DNA of 64,000 nucleotides from Pseudocercospora fijiensis CIRAD86 (Eukaryota; Ascomycota; Dothideomycetes; Mycosphaerellales; Mycosphaerellaceae), in assembly GCF_000340215.1 (NCBI RefSeq), contig NW_006921541.1, forward strand, positions 3,383,527 through 3,447,526. The letters are read 5' to 3'. Made by a program: the position numbers and the translations under genes. Of the stretch, positions 43,881-55,779 are shown piece after piece. The notes below the pieces were generated by a model. That model was not told the origin of the DNA. It saw nothing but the letters and a program-made list of their open reading frames with translations, and made no database searches. How positions within the stretch are numbered: the first letter of the stretch is position 1; each line of letters begins with the position of its first letter.

Positions 43881-46740
43881 GGCGATCCGCCTAGTAATCC
43901 GCCTAGTAATCCTCCTAGCAATCTACTTAGTAATCCTCCTAACGATCCTCTACTACCGCTACCTAGTAACTTCGATCCGGGTAATTCCTCTCGTAAGCCG
44001 ACTTAGGGTTAGCCTTTGCCCTTTCCGCCGTTAGACTTATATAGTCTACTACGGGAAAGTAAGAAGCAACGCTAGAGGCACCGTCGGTATAGGGATAATC
44101 CGAGTAAGAATAGATCCTTATTAGATAGTAAGGATTCGGACGACTTCGATTAATCCTCGTCGGATAACGATAGCTCCTTAGATGCTAGTTATTATAGATA
44201 CGCCCGCCGTCGCAGATACTATTAGTATTATCGGGACTACGTCGCGGAATCGCTAGTTTCTAAAGCGAGTTATATCTAGGGGTACTACGCCCGCCCCTAG
44301 CGGCTATAGTTCGATTTAGCGTATCTTAGATTCTTCGATCCTCTACTTAGTATTATAGATTACGGCGAGGGAGACTACGCCTTAGTCGGGAACAAGATAA
44401 TATACTGTTCGGTATATACTTTTATCGAAGCGGCTAAGGATTATACTTATATCGTAGAGCGAGAGACAGTTCGTCTTAATCTCTCTCTTTACTTTCGAGA
44501 GATAGCGCTTAGTTAGTATTATAGTTACCTTTCTAGCCGTAACCGAGTAAAGCTCCGCGGCGGATACGGTCTAAAGCGCTAGGAACGTTATCTTAGTAAG
44601 AAATAGAAGGTCCCTCCGATAAAGGCGATAGATCTCCTCGATAAGTAACGCTACGACCGGTAGGATATCGCTTTAAGGCGTTTAGTAACGGACTTTATTA
44701 TTAAGACGGTGCGACTCGCTAAGGATACCGGCGTACAGAAATCGAACCGGCTCTTAGAAGCTTACCGTCGAATAGACCCGCGCCTCTAATTAAACATAGA
44801 CGAGCTAAATTGTCGTATAAAGGTCGATAAGTAGGTTACGTACTATAAAAAGCAGGCATTAATTTAGGAGCATATACTTTCGTTCTCGTCTAATCGTCGC
44901 TAAGACGCTATAACTAGGAACAATAGCCGCGCTAGTAAGGCTACCTAGTAGAACCGATACAAAGGGAACGCCTCTTATACTCTAGCGAGCTTCGCTCTAG
45001 TAAGAGTATCCCCTAACTACCGGAACCGCGATATCGACCGACCGAACCTACTACGCCTTACTAACGCCTATTAGTAGAATCGCCTACCTAACGCCCCTTA
45101 GTAGAATCGCCTGCCGCTAGTAGGAAATAGTAAAGGACCGTCGAAGGATAGTAGCCCTACCTTCCTTCTAAAAGACCTAAAGCGAGTCGATTCGCGCCTA
45201 TTTAATCGATAGGATAGAAAGCGCAACGATCGAGCTTGTAAGTAGGCTAACTTTGCCGATAATAGTAAGAAAGTAGGCGATACTATAAATAATGCTAACT
45301 AAGCCGATAACGGCTATCGGGAGGATAGTTAGGAGGATAATAGAAGAACCGACGCGGATAATTATAGCTATTTTAGTAACGCCGGAGAAGACGCCGACTA
45401 CTTTACCGACCTATACGACTCCGATCCGGGCTTAGGAGCTTACTTTGCAAGCGTAGGCGACTGCTCGCTATTAGCGTTAAACTCGGTACTATAGGCTAAA
45501 GCGTCCCTACCGGCGGCGATCTAACTATTTGCCTCTACGAAGCACGCTTATAAGGTCTATAGACGGCGATTTAAGTTAGGCAACCTTCTATACTAGTATG
45601 TCTATAAGGAGTATATAGGGGCGACGACGCCTTCTACTATTATCGAACGCATATCGGTAAACCCGGAAGTAATTTAGTCGAAGGCGCCTCCGTTAGCTTA
45701 GTAAGGTTACGTATTCCGGAATTAGTAATATATAACTTTCCCTCTTCGGTTGTTACTATCCGGTATATCTATATAGGTCTGCCTAGATACTAGCTATACG
45801 CTTACTATTACGAAAAAAGACTTCGTTTTAAGCTATCGCCCGGACGTAGAGGTACGCAAGCTACGCGAACTAATCGAAATCGGCGGTATTACCGGCGCGT
45901 ATCGCTCTAGGGAATACGTCGTATTAGACATATTTGTCCTAGTAGCAAAGACGGACGGTATAGTCTCCCTAGTACGAATAACTCGTAAGGTTTACCTAGT
46001 TCCTAAACTAAAGGCAAAAATCCTAGTCGGTATAGATACGATTACTCTAGAGAGAATAAAGATCGATATTCCCGTACGGACAGTTACTATAGCTAGTTAG
46101 GATAACGCCCGCTTTAAAGTAGCTATTAAGCGTAAGAAAGGGAAGTCGGTTTAGCGCCCCGTAAGGCTAGCGGAGGACGTAATATTAGCGCCGCGTACGG
46201 TCGCCCTCGCGCTAGTTAAGTATAGCGGTAACCTCCCTAAGGGCCGGGATTTCATTCTTAACGCCGGTTTCTTAGTCTAGCTAACTAGCAATATATAGGG
46301 ATTGTCGTTACAAGCTCCGCCGTTAGTAACGGCGTATAATTAGGTCGTAGACGCTAATTTTTCTTATATATATATTCGTAACAATGCGACGACTCTAGTA
46401 ACGATTCGAGCCGGATAGCTACTTAGTTCGTTAAGTAATAGGACTATTGCTAGGGCCTACTATATCGACGTAGCCGACTACGGACTAGCGGGATTAAGTC
46501 CTAACGCTTTTACGGCTACGCGGGATATGCTAAATGCGTAGCGGGAACACTAGTACGCGTTAGGCGTAACGATCTATAGTAACGATAACTAGGTAGACTA
46601 AATCGCTATAGCGGTCGAGCGGTACCTAGAGCTTTTTACTAATCGCTAAACGGTCGTTAATATTCCCGAGCACGATTATATACCTATCCTAACTGTACTA
46701 AATTACCTAGATCTGTTACCGCCCCCTCTCGTATAATTAA
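43880..46740 (+). pseudogene. Gypsy-2 Gag and protease
   Basis: The frame starts with a PPSN repeat (near 43880-43935), then a long Gag-like charged protein (YYQYYRDYVAESLVSKASYI, RLVTDFIIKTVRLAKDTG) and an Asn/Asp-rich nucleocapsid-like region. The retropepsin is near 45760-46130 (VCLDTSYTLTITKKDF, a RIP-altered DTG site). Confidence 0.65.
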
Positions 46741-49700
46741 CCTAGGCAAGAGGGATCGTAAAGTAGTAGATAAGATATATAACGACCTATACCGCTAAGG
46801 GAAGATATAGTACACAACCGAGCCTACGCCCTTCGGCTTTCTAGTGTTTGTCGTATAGAAGCGCGTTGCTAACGGTAAAGGTAGTATAATTAATAAGCTA
46901 CGGGCGGTAGTCGATATACGCGCCTTAAATAAGATAACAATCCTCGATAGCTATTAGATACCGCTCTAGGCGGATCTCTTTATATAGTTAGTAGGGTGCT
47001 AGTATATTAGCACTATAGACTGTCTAACCTTCTTCTACTAATAGGGCGTAAAGCCGGAGGATCGTTATAAATTAACGATTAATACTTATCGTAGCTAGGA
47101 ATAGTATAAGGTCGCTATTATAGGATATTCGAATAGTGTCTAATTCGTATAGCGGAAGCTAGATTAGATCCTTCGCGACTATCGCAGCTTTACGCGGGTA
47201 TATATCGACGATATCGTAGTGTTTTCGTAGACGTTGCCTAAGTATCTCGATTATCTAGAAGCGGTTTTCTAGAGATTAGACGCCGTAAGGATTAGCATTA
47301 GTCCGAAGAAGACTTTCTTAGGCTTCCCCTCTACGACCCTTTTAGGTTAGTACGTTAGCGGCCTCGGTTTAGCTACGAGTAAGGAGAAAATCGTAGCGAT
47401 TACCTTACTTTAGTTCCCGGAAAACGTATAGAAGCTAGAGCATTATCTCGGTCTAACTAATTAGTTGCGGCAATATATCCTATACTACGCGCAGATAGCG
47501 GCGCCTCTATAGGCGGAGAAAATACGCTTATTAAAAGGGGCGCTAGTTACCGGCAATAGTCGTCGCCGGCACGTCGCCGTTACAACGCTAGGTAAGAACG
47601 ATTAGTACCGCGACGAGCTAGTAAAAGCGTTTCGCTTATTACAATCGATATTCTACGAGCCCTCCTTCCTATACTATTTCGACTCTAACCGTCGCTTATA
47701 CGCTAATATAGATTCCTCTAAGAGTTTAGCTATAGCGCAGTGCTCTACTATATCGATAGGGAGGGGATCCTCTAGAGCGGGACATATGATAGGACTAGAC
47801 TCTATTCTATCTAAGGGAAGGCGTAGTTGTTTCCTTACTATAAGGTTTAGCCTATTCTATTCTTAAGCCGAGGCCTAACTTAGGCGGAGATACGATATTA
47901 GCCGATAGAGCTCGAATACTCGGGAATCGTATAGATAGTAAAGAAGGTAGGCTATTTAATATATGCTTTATCGAGGCCGACGACTATCTTTATAGACTAC
48001 TATACCGCGGTCGGTCTTACTAACTCGGTATCGATAACTACGACTACCGATATAGGTAAGCAGAACCTAAAGTTAGTAAGGGTATCGATGTTCCTTTCCT
48101 AATATCGAGTTAATATAGTTTACCGTCTAGGGCGGATATACCTAGTTCTAGACGCCCTTAGTCGACTTCTAGGGGATATAGAGTCGCCTAAGTTAACGCC
48201 GGACAAGGAGAACTTAGACCCGCTCTCTTACTATACCGACGTTACGCCCTCTTCGGCCGATCTAGAGGAAGTAGCCTACTTCTATACGATATTAGTAGAG
48301 CTAGATCCGGATTTCCGACGTCGGTTAAACCGAGCGTACGATAACGACGAATATTAGTCTAGGGTTTTACGACTAGTTCGATAAGCGTAGGCGCGGAATG
48401 CTTTAGAGCGCCTCTATTCGGAAGGAGCTAATATGCCTTCGGTAACGAAAACGCTAGTTCGGTATAAGGGTAGCAAAAATCCGGACCTATTTATAGGTAA
48501 TAAGTTTAATAGTCCGCTAGGCATTCGATTCTTCGAGAGAGACGGCCTCTTATATTTCCGTAACTAATCTTTAGGGCGCGAGCGACTCTATATCTCTTAG
48601 GCCTTAATAGGCGAGATCTTCGAGTAGGCTTACGATAACCGTTGCTACTAAGGCTTTTAGCGCGTCTTCGACCGCATTTAAGCTTCCTTCTTTATATATC
48701 GACTCGCTCGCTACCTTCGCCTCTATTTAGATTACTATTACTAGTGTCTCCTTTTACGTACCCCCTAATACGCTCCTTACGGCGAACTTTACCCGATCTA
48801 GAATATAGAGGGCCTATACTATACTATAACGATAGATCTCGTAACTGCCTTACCGGTTACGACCGATAGTTTTAATATACTATATACGATTACTTATAAG
48901 ACGTCTAAGCAGGTAGTAGTCGTCCTAGGTAAAGAGGACTAGAAGGCCTACGACTAGGGCATCGCTCTAATCGATAGGCTTTGCTTAATAGATATAAGTT
49001 TGCTAGTAGTGCTTATCGCTAATCGTAATCCTCGCTAGCTAAGCGACTTCTTTAAGGGCGTTTTCTCGCGCCTACGTACGAAGCTAGCTACGTCTATAGC
49101 CTATTACCCTTAAACCGATAGTTAATCCGAGCGAACTAACTAAACAGTCGAGACGGCGATTCGTTACTAGTTAGCGGATTATCCTAGCGAGAATTAGACG
49201 ACGTTTATCCTATAGCTATAGGCTACGCTTAATAACTCCTGTAATACGACTACCGGTTAGTCGCCGAACGAGGTTGCTATAGGCGTAAGGACGAATCTCG
49301 ACTCGCTCGATATACTATACGACTATCTGTATAATAGGGCGGTAGCGCGTAGCCGTATCTAGAAGGAAGTCTAGGACGCGATTGCTTAGGCGAACGTAAA
49401 GATAAAAGAACGGTATAACAGCAAGTATAAGCCCCTATTCCTTAAGCTAGGTAACCGTATTATACTTCGCCTATACTGTAGTTACGAAGTGCTAGGTTAG
49501 TCGTACAAGTTTAGCTACCGTTTTAAAGGGCCTTTTACGGTTCTTAAGAAAGTCGGACGACTAGCCTACTATCTCGAGTTGCCGCTATTAATACGTATCT
49601 ATCCGGTAATATCGGTTTCGTAGTTAGAAAAAGCCCCTAAAGACCTAGATCCTTTTAAGAGAACTATTAATTACGAGCCCCCGCCCGTTATAGCTAAGGA

Positions 49701-50040
49701 CGGTCTAGGTTCTAGCGACGAGGGCGATTCTTACGAAATCGAGCGCTTTCTCGGGCGACAGACTATCGTCCGAAGAGGCTAGCCCGTTCTCTAATACCTA
49801 GTAAAGTAGAAAGGGTATAGGAGCGCCTATAATATATAGTATAATATCGACGACTTAACGGGCGTAGACGATCTACGTAAAATCTACGATAACGTATACC
49901 CTCTAAAGGAGGTACCGCTATCCCGTACCCTCCGTAGGATAGTAAAGCGGACGAGAGCTCGCTAGCCTTTTTTAGAGGTTGCTAGCTCCGCCGATAAAGG
50001 CGAGGCCGGGCAATCCCTTACGGTTCGTCGTAAATCGATA
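46740..50040 (+). pseudogene. Gypsy-2 Pol with chromodomain
   Basis: RT segments are TPFGFLVFVV, RAVVDIRALNKITILDSY, then the intact active site VYIDDIVVFS near 47198-47228, and KKTFLGFPSTTLLG. RNase H begins near 47690 (RRLYANIDSSKSFG). The integrase core includes TIDLVTALPVTTDSF near 48820 and SDFFKGVFSRLRTKLATS near 49040. The tail EIERFLGRQTIVRRG, then YLVK and KGYRSAYNI near 49738-49840, is a chromodomain. RIP stops throughout. Confidence 0.85.
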
Positions 50041-50534
50041 TAACTCCGCGGCGCGACTCCTCCTTTAGAGTCGTAATCCGCCTAGGCGTACCCTTATATC
50101 GTTATCGTAACTACGTTACTTAGGCAACTGTTATACGTAGGCGCGGGCTATTCCTTATTTAGTATCGATCTTTCCGGTATCCTACGATAAGAGAGCTTTC
50201 TATTAATTACCGACGACGAATAGAAACAGACCTCGAGCGTAAGAACCGCGTCTACCGTAGGGATCGTAAAGTAGTAGCTTTTTAGTAAAAATTTCTATAG
50301 CACCGATCGCGATATAAGCGCCTAAACGTTATATTATTCGAGTCGGATTTACAACGCGCGTCTCGCCTATACTATAAGGCCGACACGTTCGACCTCCTCT
50401 AAGAAGCGATAGCTAAGGAATATTATAGAAGCGAGGATCGAGACCCTTAGGACACCGCGATAGGGAATAGTAAAATTAACGCTCCTCGCGGGGAACCGCT
50501 ACTATTAGACGGTCTAGGATCGGCTAGACAGTCC

Positions 50535-51062
50535 TTGTTTATTACCGGCTTAACGCCTACGCCTAAGCTAGAGAGTAAGGCAAGCAATAAGGATATAGTA
50601 TTAGATACTACGGTCGAGAATTATACGGCCGCGCCTAAGCTAGAGGACCTAACGGACAAGGCGGATATAGTATTAGATACTATAGTCGAGAGTCGTACGG
50701 CCGCGCCGGAGCTAGAGAATATAACGGATAAGGGAGATATAGTATTAGACGAAACGGTCGAGAATTGTATAGCCGCGCCGGAGCCGGAGGATATAACGAG
50801 TAGAGAGGATATAGCTTTAGATACTACGATCGAGATTCCTACGATCGCGGTTAGGCCTAAGGATATAGCGAGTAGAGAGGAGGCAGCCGTAGATCCTTCG
50901 ATCGAGGTTCCTACGCTCGCGGATAAGCTTAAGAATATAACAAACGGAAAGGATATAGCGCCCGGCGCTACGGTCGAGATACGTACGGCTACGCCTAAGA
51001 TAGAGAATATAGAGAACTCGATAAAGGATTCGGTAGGTAAAGGAGATACGATAGCGGATTAG
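50535..51062 (+). pseudogene. Gypsy-2 degenerate-repeat ORF, still open
   Basis: 175 codons without a stop, made of about six imperfect 25-30-residue repeats (KDIVLDTTVENYTAAPKLED and relatives). They are acidic, Ile/Thr/Asp/Glu-rich and low in Gln and Trp, which explains survival of the frame after RIP. It follows the chromodomain; function unknown. Confidence 0.55.
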
Positions 51063-51569
51063 ATCGGCGAGTATCGTAGAGAGATAGATAACGCCGCGCT
51101 CGACCTATAATAACCGCGGCTAGAGGAAAACAGTACTAACCTAACGTAGACGCTAGAAGGCTTTGTAATTCTCGCTACGGTAGAAGGCAATATCTAATAG
51201 ATCTTTCGTAGGGCGCTATAGCTTATTTCTACCGACGGTAGCTTAAGTACTAGCGAGGTTTAGACGGTCTTAAGCTATACCGCCGAGGATAGGTATATAC
51301 GGCCTTTCCTAATATTTACTAAGGACGGATCCGATATAGAGCTATACTACGTATTAACGGACGCTAGCCGATAACTATTATAACGACGCGCACCGTTATT
51401 CCTAGGTCGTAGTCGTATTAACGGGACGCTAATAGCAAGCTTAGTACTATTGCCCCTAGCGGATAAGGTAGACGAGTCCGATTAGGAATCGCTCGATATA
51501 ATAGCTCGGCCGTAATCGTAGGGAACGCTAGGCAGTAAGTTTAGTACGGCGTAGCGTTAGACTATCGCT

Positions 51570-54500
51570 AACCTGTCGATAGTGCTTCCGAATCTAGACT
51601 ATCTACTCTCCGATATTGGACGGTTTTTATTTCTAAAATATTATATACTAGCGGTTATCGCGGCGGTTAATCTAGACTATGTTTTCGATAGGAAGTCGTT
51701 TATATAGGCGGTTATAGCGCTTACTACGAAGAAGAAATAGTTAACGGAATTAGCGAAGGTATTGCTAGGCGAGGGCCGACAGATAGGTCGAGTACTCTAT
51801 AAGGCTATAGCCGACTATTTTATTAATAACGGCGACCCTCCGCTGCACTATTAAGGTAAATAGGAGTTTATTTAGAAGGGCAAAGCGTTAGAGGTTAGGA
51901 TTCCGGAGGCCGAGAAGCTATAGGACGCCGTACCTAGCTTCTTTACCCTCTACCGTAACGCCGCGGCCTACGCGTCTAGTAGCCCGGTTAACGGTACGGA
52001 AAGCGGCCCGACTAATCCCGTTAGCGCGCAGCCTCTTTATACGCCTTCGGCTTTAGAATCGGCACTACTATTAACAATACCTGCAAACCGACCGGCTTCG
52101 CTAAAATTACTATCTTTACTAGCGTATACCCTTCCTAATTTACCGCTATTATAGGTACTAGCCTCCCTAACGCAGGCGCCGAGTAACGGCTCGCCGTAAG
52201 CGCCCGTACTAGCTCCCCCTAAGCTACTTACTACTCCGATCGAGTCGGTATACGAAGAATACCTAGACCCTTCCCCTAAAGAACTCTAGTTCGAGCGACG
52301 GCGGCTCCGAAGGTAGCGTACGCGATAGACTTTAATTAATAAGCGTCTTCTTCGTACTAACGAGATACCCGAATAAGCGGCAATCCGGTAGTGCGTAGAA
52401 TACGAGGACTATAATAAGAAAGTCGATATACTAATCGCCGCTAATCCTATAGAGCGTAACAAGGCTAAAGATATACGCTTTATCTAGGCCGCGAAACTCG
52501 TACGTAACGTATACGCCGAGGACGTAGACGGTCGACTACCTAACCTCTTTCGCCTACGCCTACGTAAGCAACTCGTCGAATACTATCTAGTAAGGCTTTA
52601 GTATTACCTATACTATCTATACCTTACTGCGGGCGATCGGCGCTTCTAGATTCTACGCGAATTGCATTAGTATATAGGCAAGCTAGTTACCGATTTTAAA
52701 AACCTACTCTTTATATAACTATACTCCTTCTAAATCGTAAACGACGATTACGCCCGTAAATACTCTATCTTTAGGACCGACCTCTACTCGGACGGTTACG
52801 ATACGTAGTAGGAGATTTACGCGATACGCTTTAGCGAGTACGTAGCGCTTATAACTACGGGCGAATTAAAGGAGCTTCCTAACCTAGCTAACCTCGATAC
52901 GAATTTTCTACTAACTATTACTTTCTACTACGCGAAGTTGTAGCACTAACTTCTAGCAAATATTACCCGCTTACGCGAGAACTTCCTTAGCTTAAGTACC
53001 TATACCGGCGACCTACGATTCTAGCTAGCACCGTCTCTAATCCGTAATAGAGCCGTCGGTCTTATAGTACGCGTTATCTTACACTTCCTATAGACGGTCG
53101 ACCTCGTATAAGAGTAGTTCTACCGCTTCGTCCTAAAAGAATATCGCGATAGTATTATAGTAGGCAGTTACCTAGTCCTATATAAGCGTAGCGAGAACGG
53201 TAAGGACGTATCCTACCGTAACTACGGTAAGGAATACTAGAAGACGGGCAAGCGACCTATTAGCGAATACGTCGGAGCGACGAAGTATTATAAGATCGAC
53301 CTAACTACCTATAGCGAAGTCTAATTCTTATAGATAGTAGCTACTAGACGACTCTCGATAGTGCGCCTACCTCTACTAGACTCCTAGCTTAAGGACTATA
53401 CAGTTTAGCTACTACTAATCGGTATAGAACTTAGTACCTAGTCGGCTATATAGCTCTATAAGTAGTACAAGTCGTCCCTTAATTCTAGTAGTCTACCCTA
53501 CCTATACCGTCGCAACCTAGGTCGCCTAGCTATTACCTAGAACGTCGTCGCTTACACCTAGCAGTATATTACGGTCTATAACGCCTATACGCTTCGCGGT
53601 AAGGGCTATATATCCGCCCTCTACACTAATAAGGCGCTTACGGATACGAAGGCTACTAATACGTCGCGTACGGAACAGTACGCTTAGCTTATAGGTAGCG
53701 GTCGCTACTAGAACGGTACCTATGCCGCTAATAAGGGCAAAGGCATGCCTCTACTACTCCTTAACCGTTAATACCTAGTAGACTTTAGCCTAGTCTGCTA
53801 GCTAACTTAGATCGATCCGGTATACGCCTTATCTACCTTTATCGCCTATATCTAGACGCTTAAGGACGGCGCTATCCCTAATAGATTAGAGCCCGCGCTA
53901 ACGCTATAGTTCTACAATTTGCCGAAGACGGTCTCTACCGATCTAGTCTTCGATCCTTTAGGCGTCTAGGAGCGTATTATATAGGGTAATACTATTTTTA
54001 AGTACGATAAGATAGTAACGAATAAGAATTACTAGTAGTACAATATCGACTATACTTAGGATCCTATAGGCGTATTCCTAGTACTGTTACCCGACTACTC
54101 GCTAGACGAGACCGACCTTACTAACGCGTACCTCTTTAGTAAAATCTTCCCTCCTAAGCTCGCGACTCGGGCTAAGCCGCAACCTCCGGCCGTTGCCCCG
54201 CTAACTAAGGCGATCTAGCTAAACTCCTCGCGCGTATTACTATCGACTAAGTTAAACACTCGCTAGAAGCTAACCGCTAGCCCGTTCTTAGCGCCTCGCC
54301 TATCGTCGAAGATACCGCTACCGTCTAACCTATTCTCTACGCCTACGAAGGCTCTAGCTACGGCTTAGCTACTACCGCCTAACAATACGGTTACGTAGCT
54401 ATAGTACAAGCTCCTAGCGCTTCCGATACGCTTACTACCTTTGCCCGCTTTATAGGAAAATACTATAGGCGCCTACGGATAATACTAATATAATACGACG

Positions 54501-55090
54501 GCAATTAGTATACGTACGCTTAACTTACAAGCTCTCTACTATATACGCTAGTCCGAGTTAGTAGCAACCGAGGTGTACTAGCTTTAATAGATGCTAGCTA
54601 AGGCATAGATCCGCGAAGTAACTAAGCGCTAGATAGCCTAGTAGTATCGTCTTTCCGCTACGGTCTTAAAGGAGTCGCTTACGCTATCGCTAACCTATCT
54701 TTACTACGATTTCTTACGCGTCGCGCCGTAATAGGCAATCCCTATACTATACCTAATTAACGAGGACGCTTTTAAGCTACTCGGCGGCGTATAAGGCAAT
54801 ACTACTAAGGATAAGATCGCTAAGCTTAACGCATAGATAGCCGACTACTTTAAGCTATACGGTACTATACGCGACGCCGATACGCTGCTATTACTAGGTG
54901 CCGACTTCCCTAACATCCCTATCGATTAGTTAGACCGCGCTACTACTATAGCGGACGTAGTTAATACCTCGCTATCCGATAACAAGACTATAAAGACCGT
55001 TACGCCTTAGCCGCAGCTAAAGGCGGTTTAGACTATACCGACTAGCTTACGCGACGCCCTTCGTAACCGTCGTAATAAGCAAGTATAAAA
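51570..55090 (+). pseudogene. Gypsy-2 long 3' ORF of unknown function
   Basis: Over about 3.5 kb one plus-strand frame keeps coding character with stops mainly at Gln/Trp positions: KVDILIAANPIERNKAKDIR, NVYAEDVDGRLPNLFRLRLR, LKEYRDSIIVGSYLVLYKRS, YRRNLGRLAIT, YLINEDAFKLLGGV. I recognise no domain. A second large protein downstream of Pol is unusual for Gypsy elements; it could be captured or env-positioned. Confidence 0.5.
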
Positions 55091-55281
55091 CCGACGCAGT
55101 TATTACTAGAGAGACACGATTCTGTACCTAGCATTACCGTTCTAGTATACTGTTTAGGTTTAGCCTTTGTGCGACGCTATTACGCTCTTTTTGCCTTAAA
55201 CCTTCCTACGGTGCGGCCTGCTAAGGACCTTTGTTTTAGGACACTATAGACAGTGCCGACCTTTTTTATAGGGAGGGAGGC

Positions 55282-55469
55282 TATTACGATATAACACTAT
55301 TGCATATACGATAGCAGGCAGCGGTCACTATCGACCGCTGCGGTCGCTATTGCTACTAATAGTAGGACTATTATATAGATAGCTTGCCTCGCGGTACCTT
55401 AGAGAATATATTAACTTTTGCACCGCATAACCGTTACGATACCTTCGTACTGTAACCGTGTGCCTAGCA
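55282..55469 (+). repeat. Gypsy-2 right LTR
   Basis: 188-bp partner of 41479-41666. It retains more CpA/TpG sites (for example TGCACCGCATAAC) than the left copy. Confidence 0.92.
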
Positions 55470-55610
55470 TTGCTTAAAGCTACGTATACATTCGTACACT
55501 TCTTAAAAACCGATAAATTATATAGTTCGAACTAGCTACTTATATAGTTGCTTAGCAAACTAACCTAAACTAAACTAGAGTTTCGGCTTAGCAAACTAAA
55601 CCAAACTAAC

Positions 55611-55630
55611 CCGAACTACTACGGGGTCTA
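55611..55630 (-). repeat. hAT right terminal inverted repeat
   Basis: Reverse complement of the left terminus, followed directly by the AAAGAAGA duplication and then the rest of the gypsy-1 chromodomain. Confidence 0.92.
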
Positions 55631-55638
55631 AAAGAAGA

Positions 55639-55760
55639 TAAAGAAGCGGAAGGCGTACTACCTTATTAAATAGCGAGGGTAGCCTAAAGAATACAACACT
55701 TAGGAGCTAGCTATTTATATTAAAGATTCTATAGCGTTAGACGAGTTCGAAGCTTAAGCG
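55639..55760 (+). pseudogene. Gypsy-1 chromodomain, second half
   Basis: Joining the frame ending at 27796 (VETIVAKKI) to the one after the hAT duplication gives a chromodomain: KKRKAYYLIK, a mutated Trp, then PKEYNT and the ELAIYI segment. This is the integrase-linked targeting module of fungal chromoviruses, which binds methylated H3K9 (family knowledge). The hAT insertion splits it exactly. Confidence 0.8.
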
Positions 55761-55779
55761 AAGCGTAAGCGTAGGTAGT

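Larger units (their letters stand above)
41479..55469 (+). mobile_element. Gypsy-2, 14-kb LTR retrotransposon
   Basis: LTRs of exactly 188 bp (41479-41666 and 55282-55469) are flanked by the TTGCT duplication (41474-41478 and 55470-55474). A purine tract AGGGAGGGAGG precedes the right LTR. Pol has retropepsin, RT, RNase H, integrase and a chromodomain-like tail. Unusually, about 2.2 kb precedes the recognisable Gag and more than 5 kb follows Pol. RIP-decayed. Confidence 0.92.
27797..55630 (+). mobile_element. hAT DNA transposon with histone H3-like cargo
   Basis: Perfect 20-bp terminal inverted repeats, TAGACCCCGTAGTAGTTCGG at 27797-27816 and its complement at 55611-55630, are flanked by the 8-bp duplication AAAGAAGA (27789-27796 and 55631-55638). 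An 8-bp duplication plus a transposase with hAT signatures fixes the superfamily. Subtracting the duplicated 5' segment and gypsy-2 leaves roughly 10 kb, long for hAT. Order: subterminal repeats, ORF1 of unknown function, transposase, H3-like gene 1, an unknown frame with a 361-bp tandem duplication, H3-like gene 2, an antisense unknown frame, then (after gypsy-2) the right terminus. Confidence 0.9.

Noticed and set aside
27797..55630. A Starship-type giant element
   Set aside because: No tyrosine-recombinase captain (DUF3435) was recognised at an edge. The 8-bp duplication, inverted termini and transposase motifs are those of hAT, and much of the length is gypsy-2.
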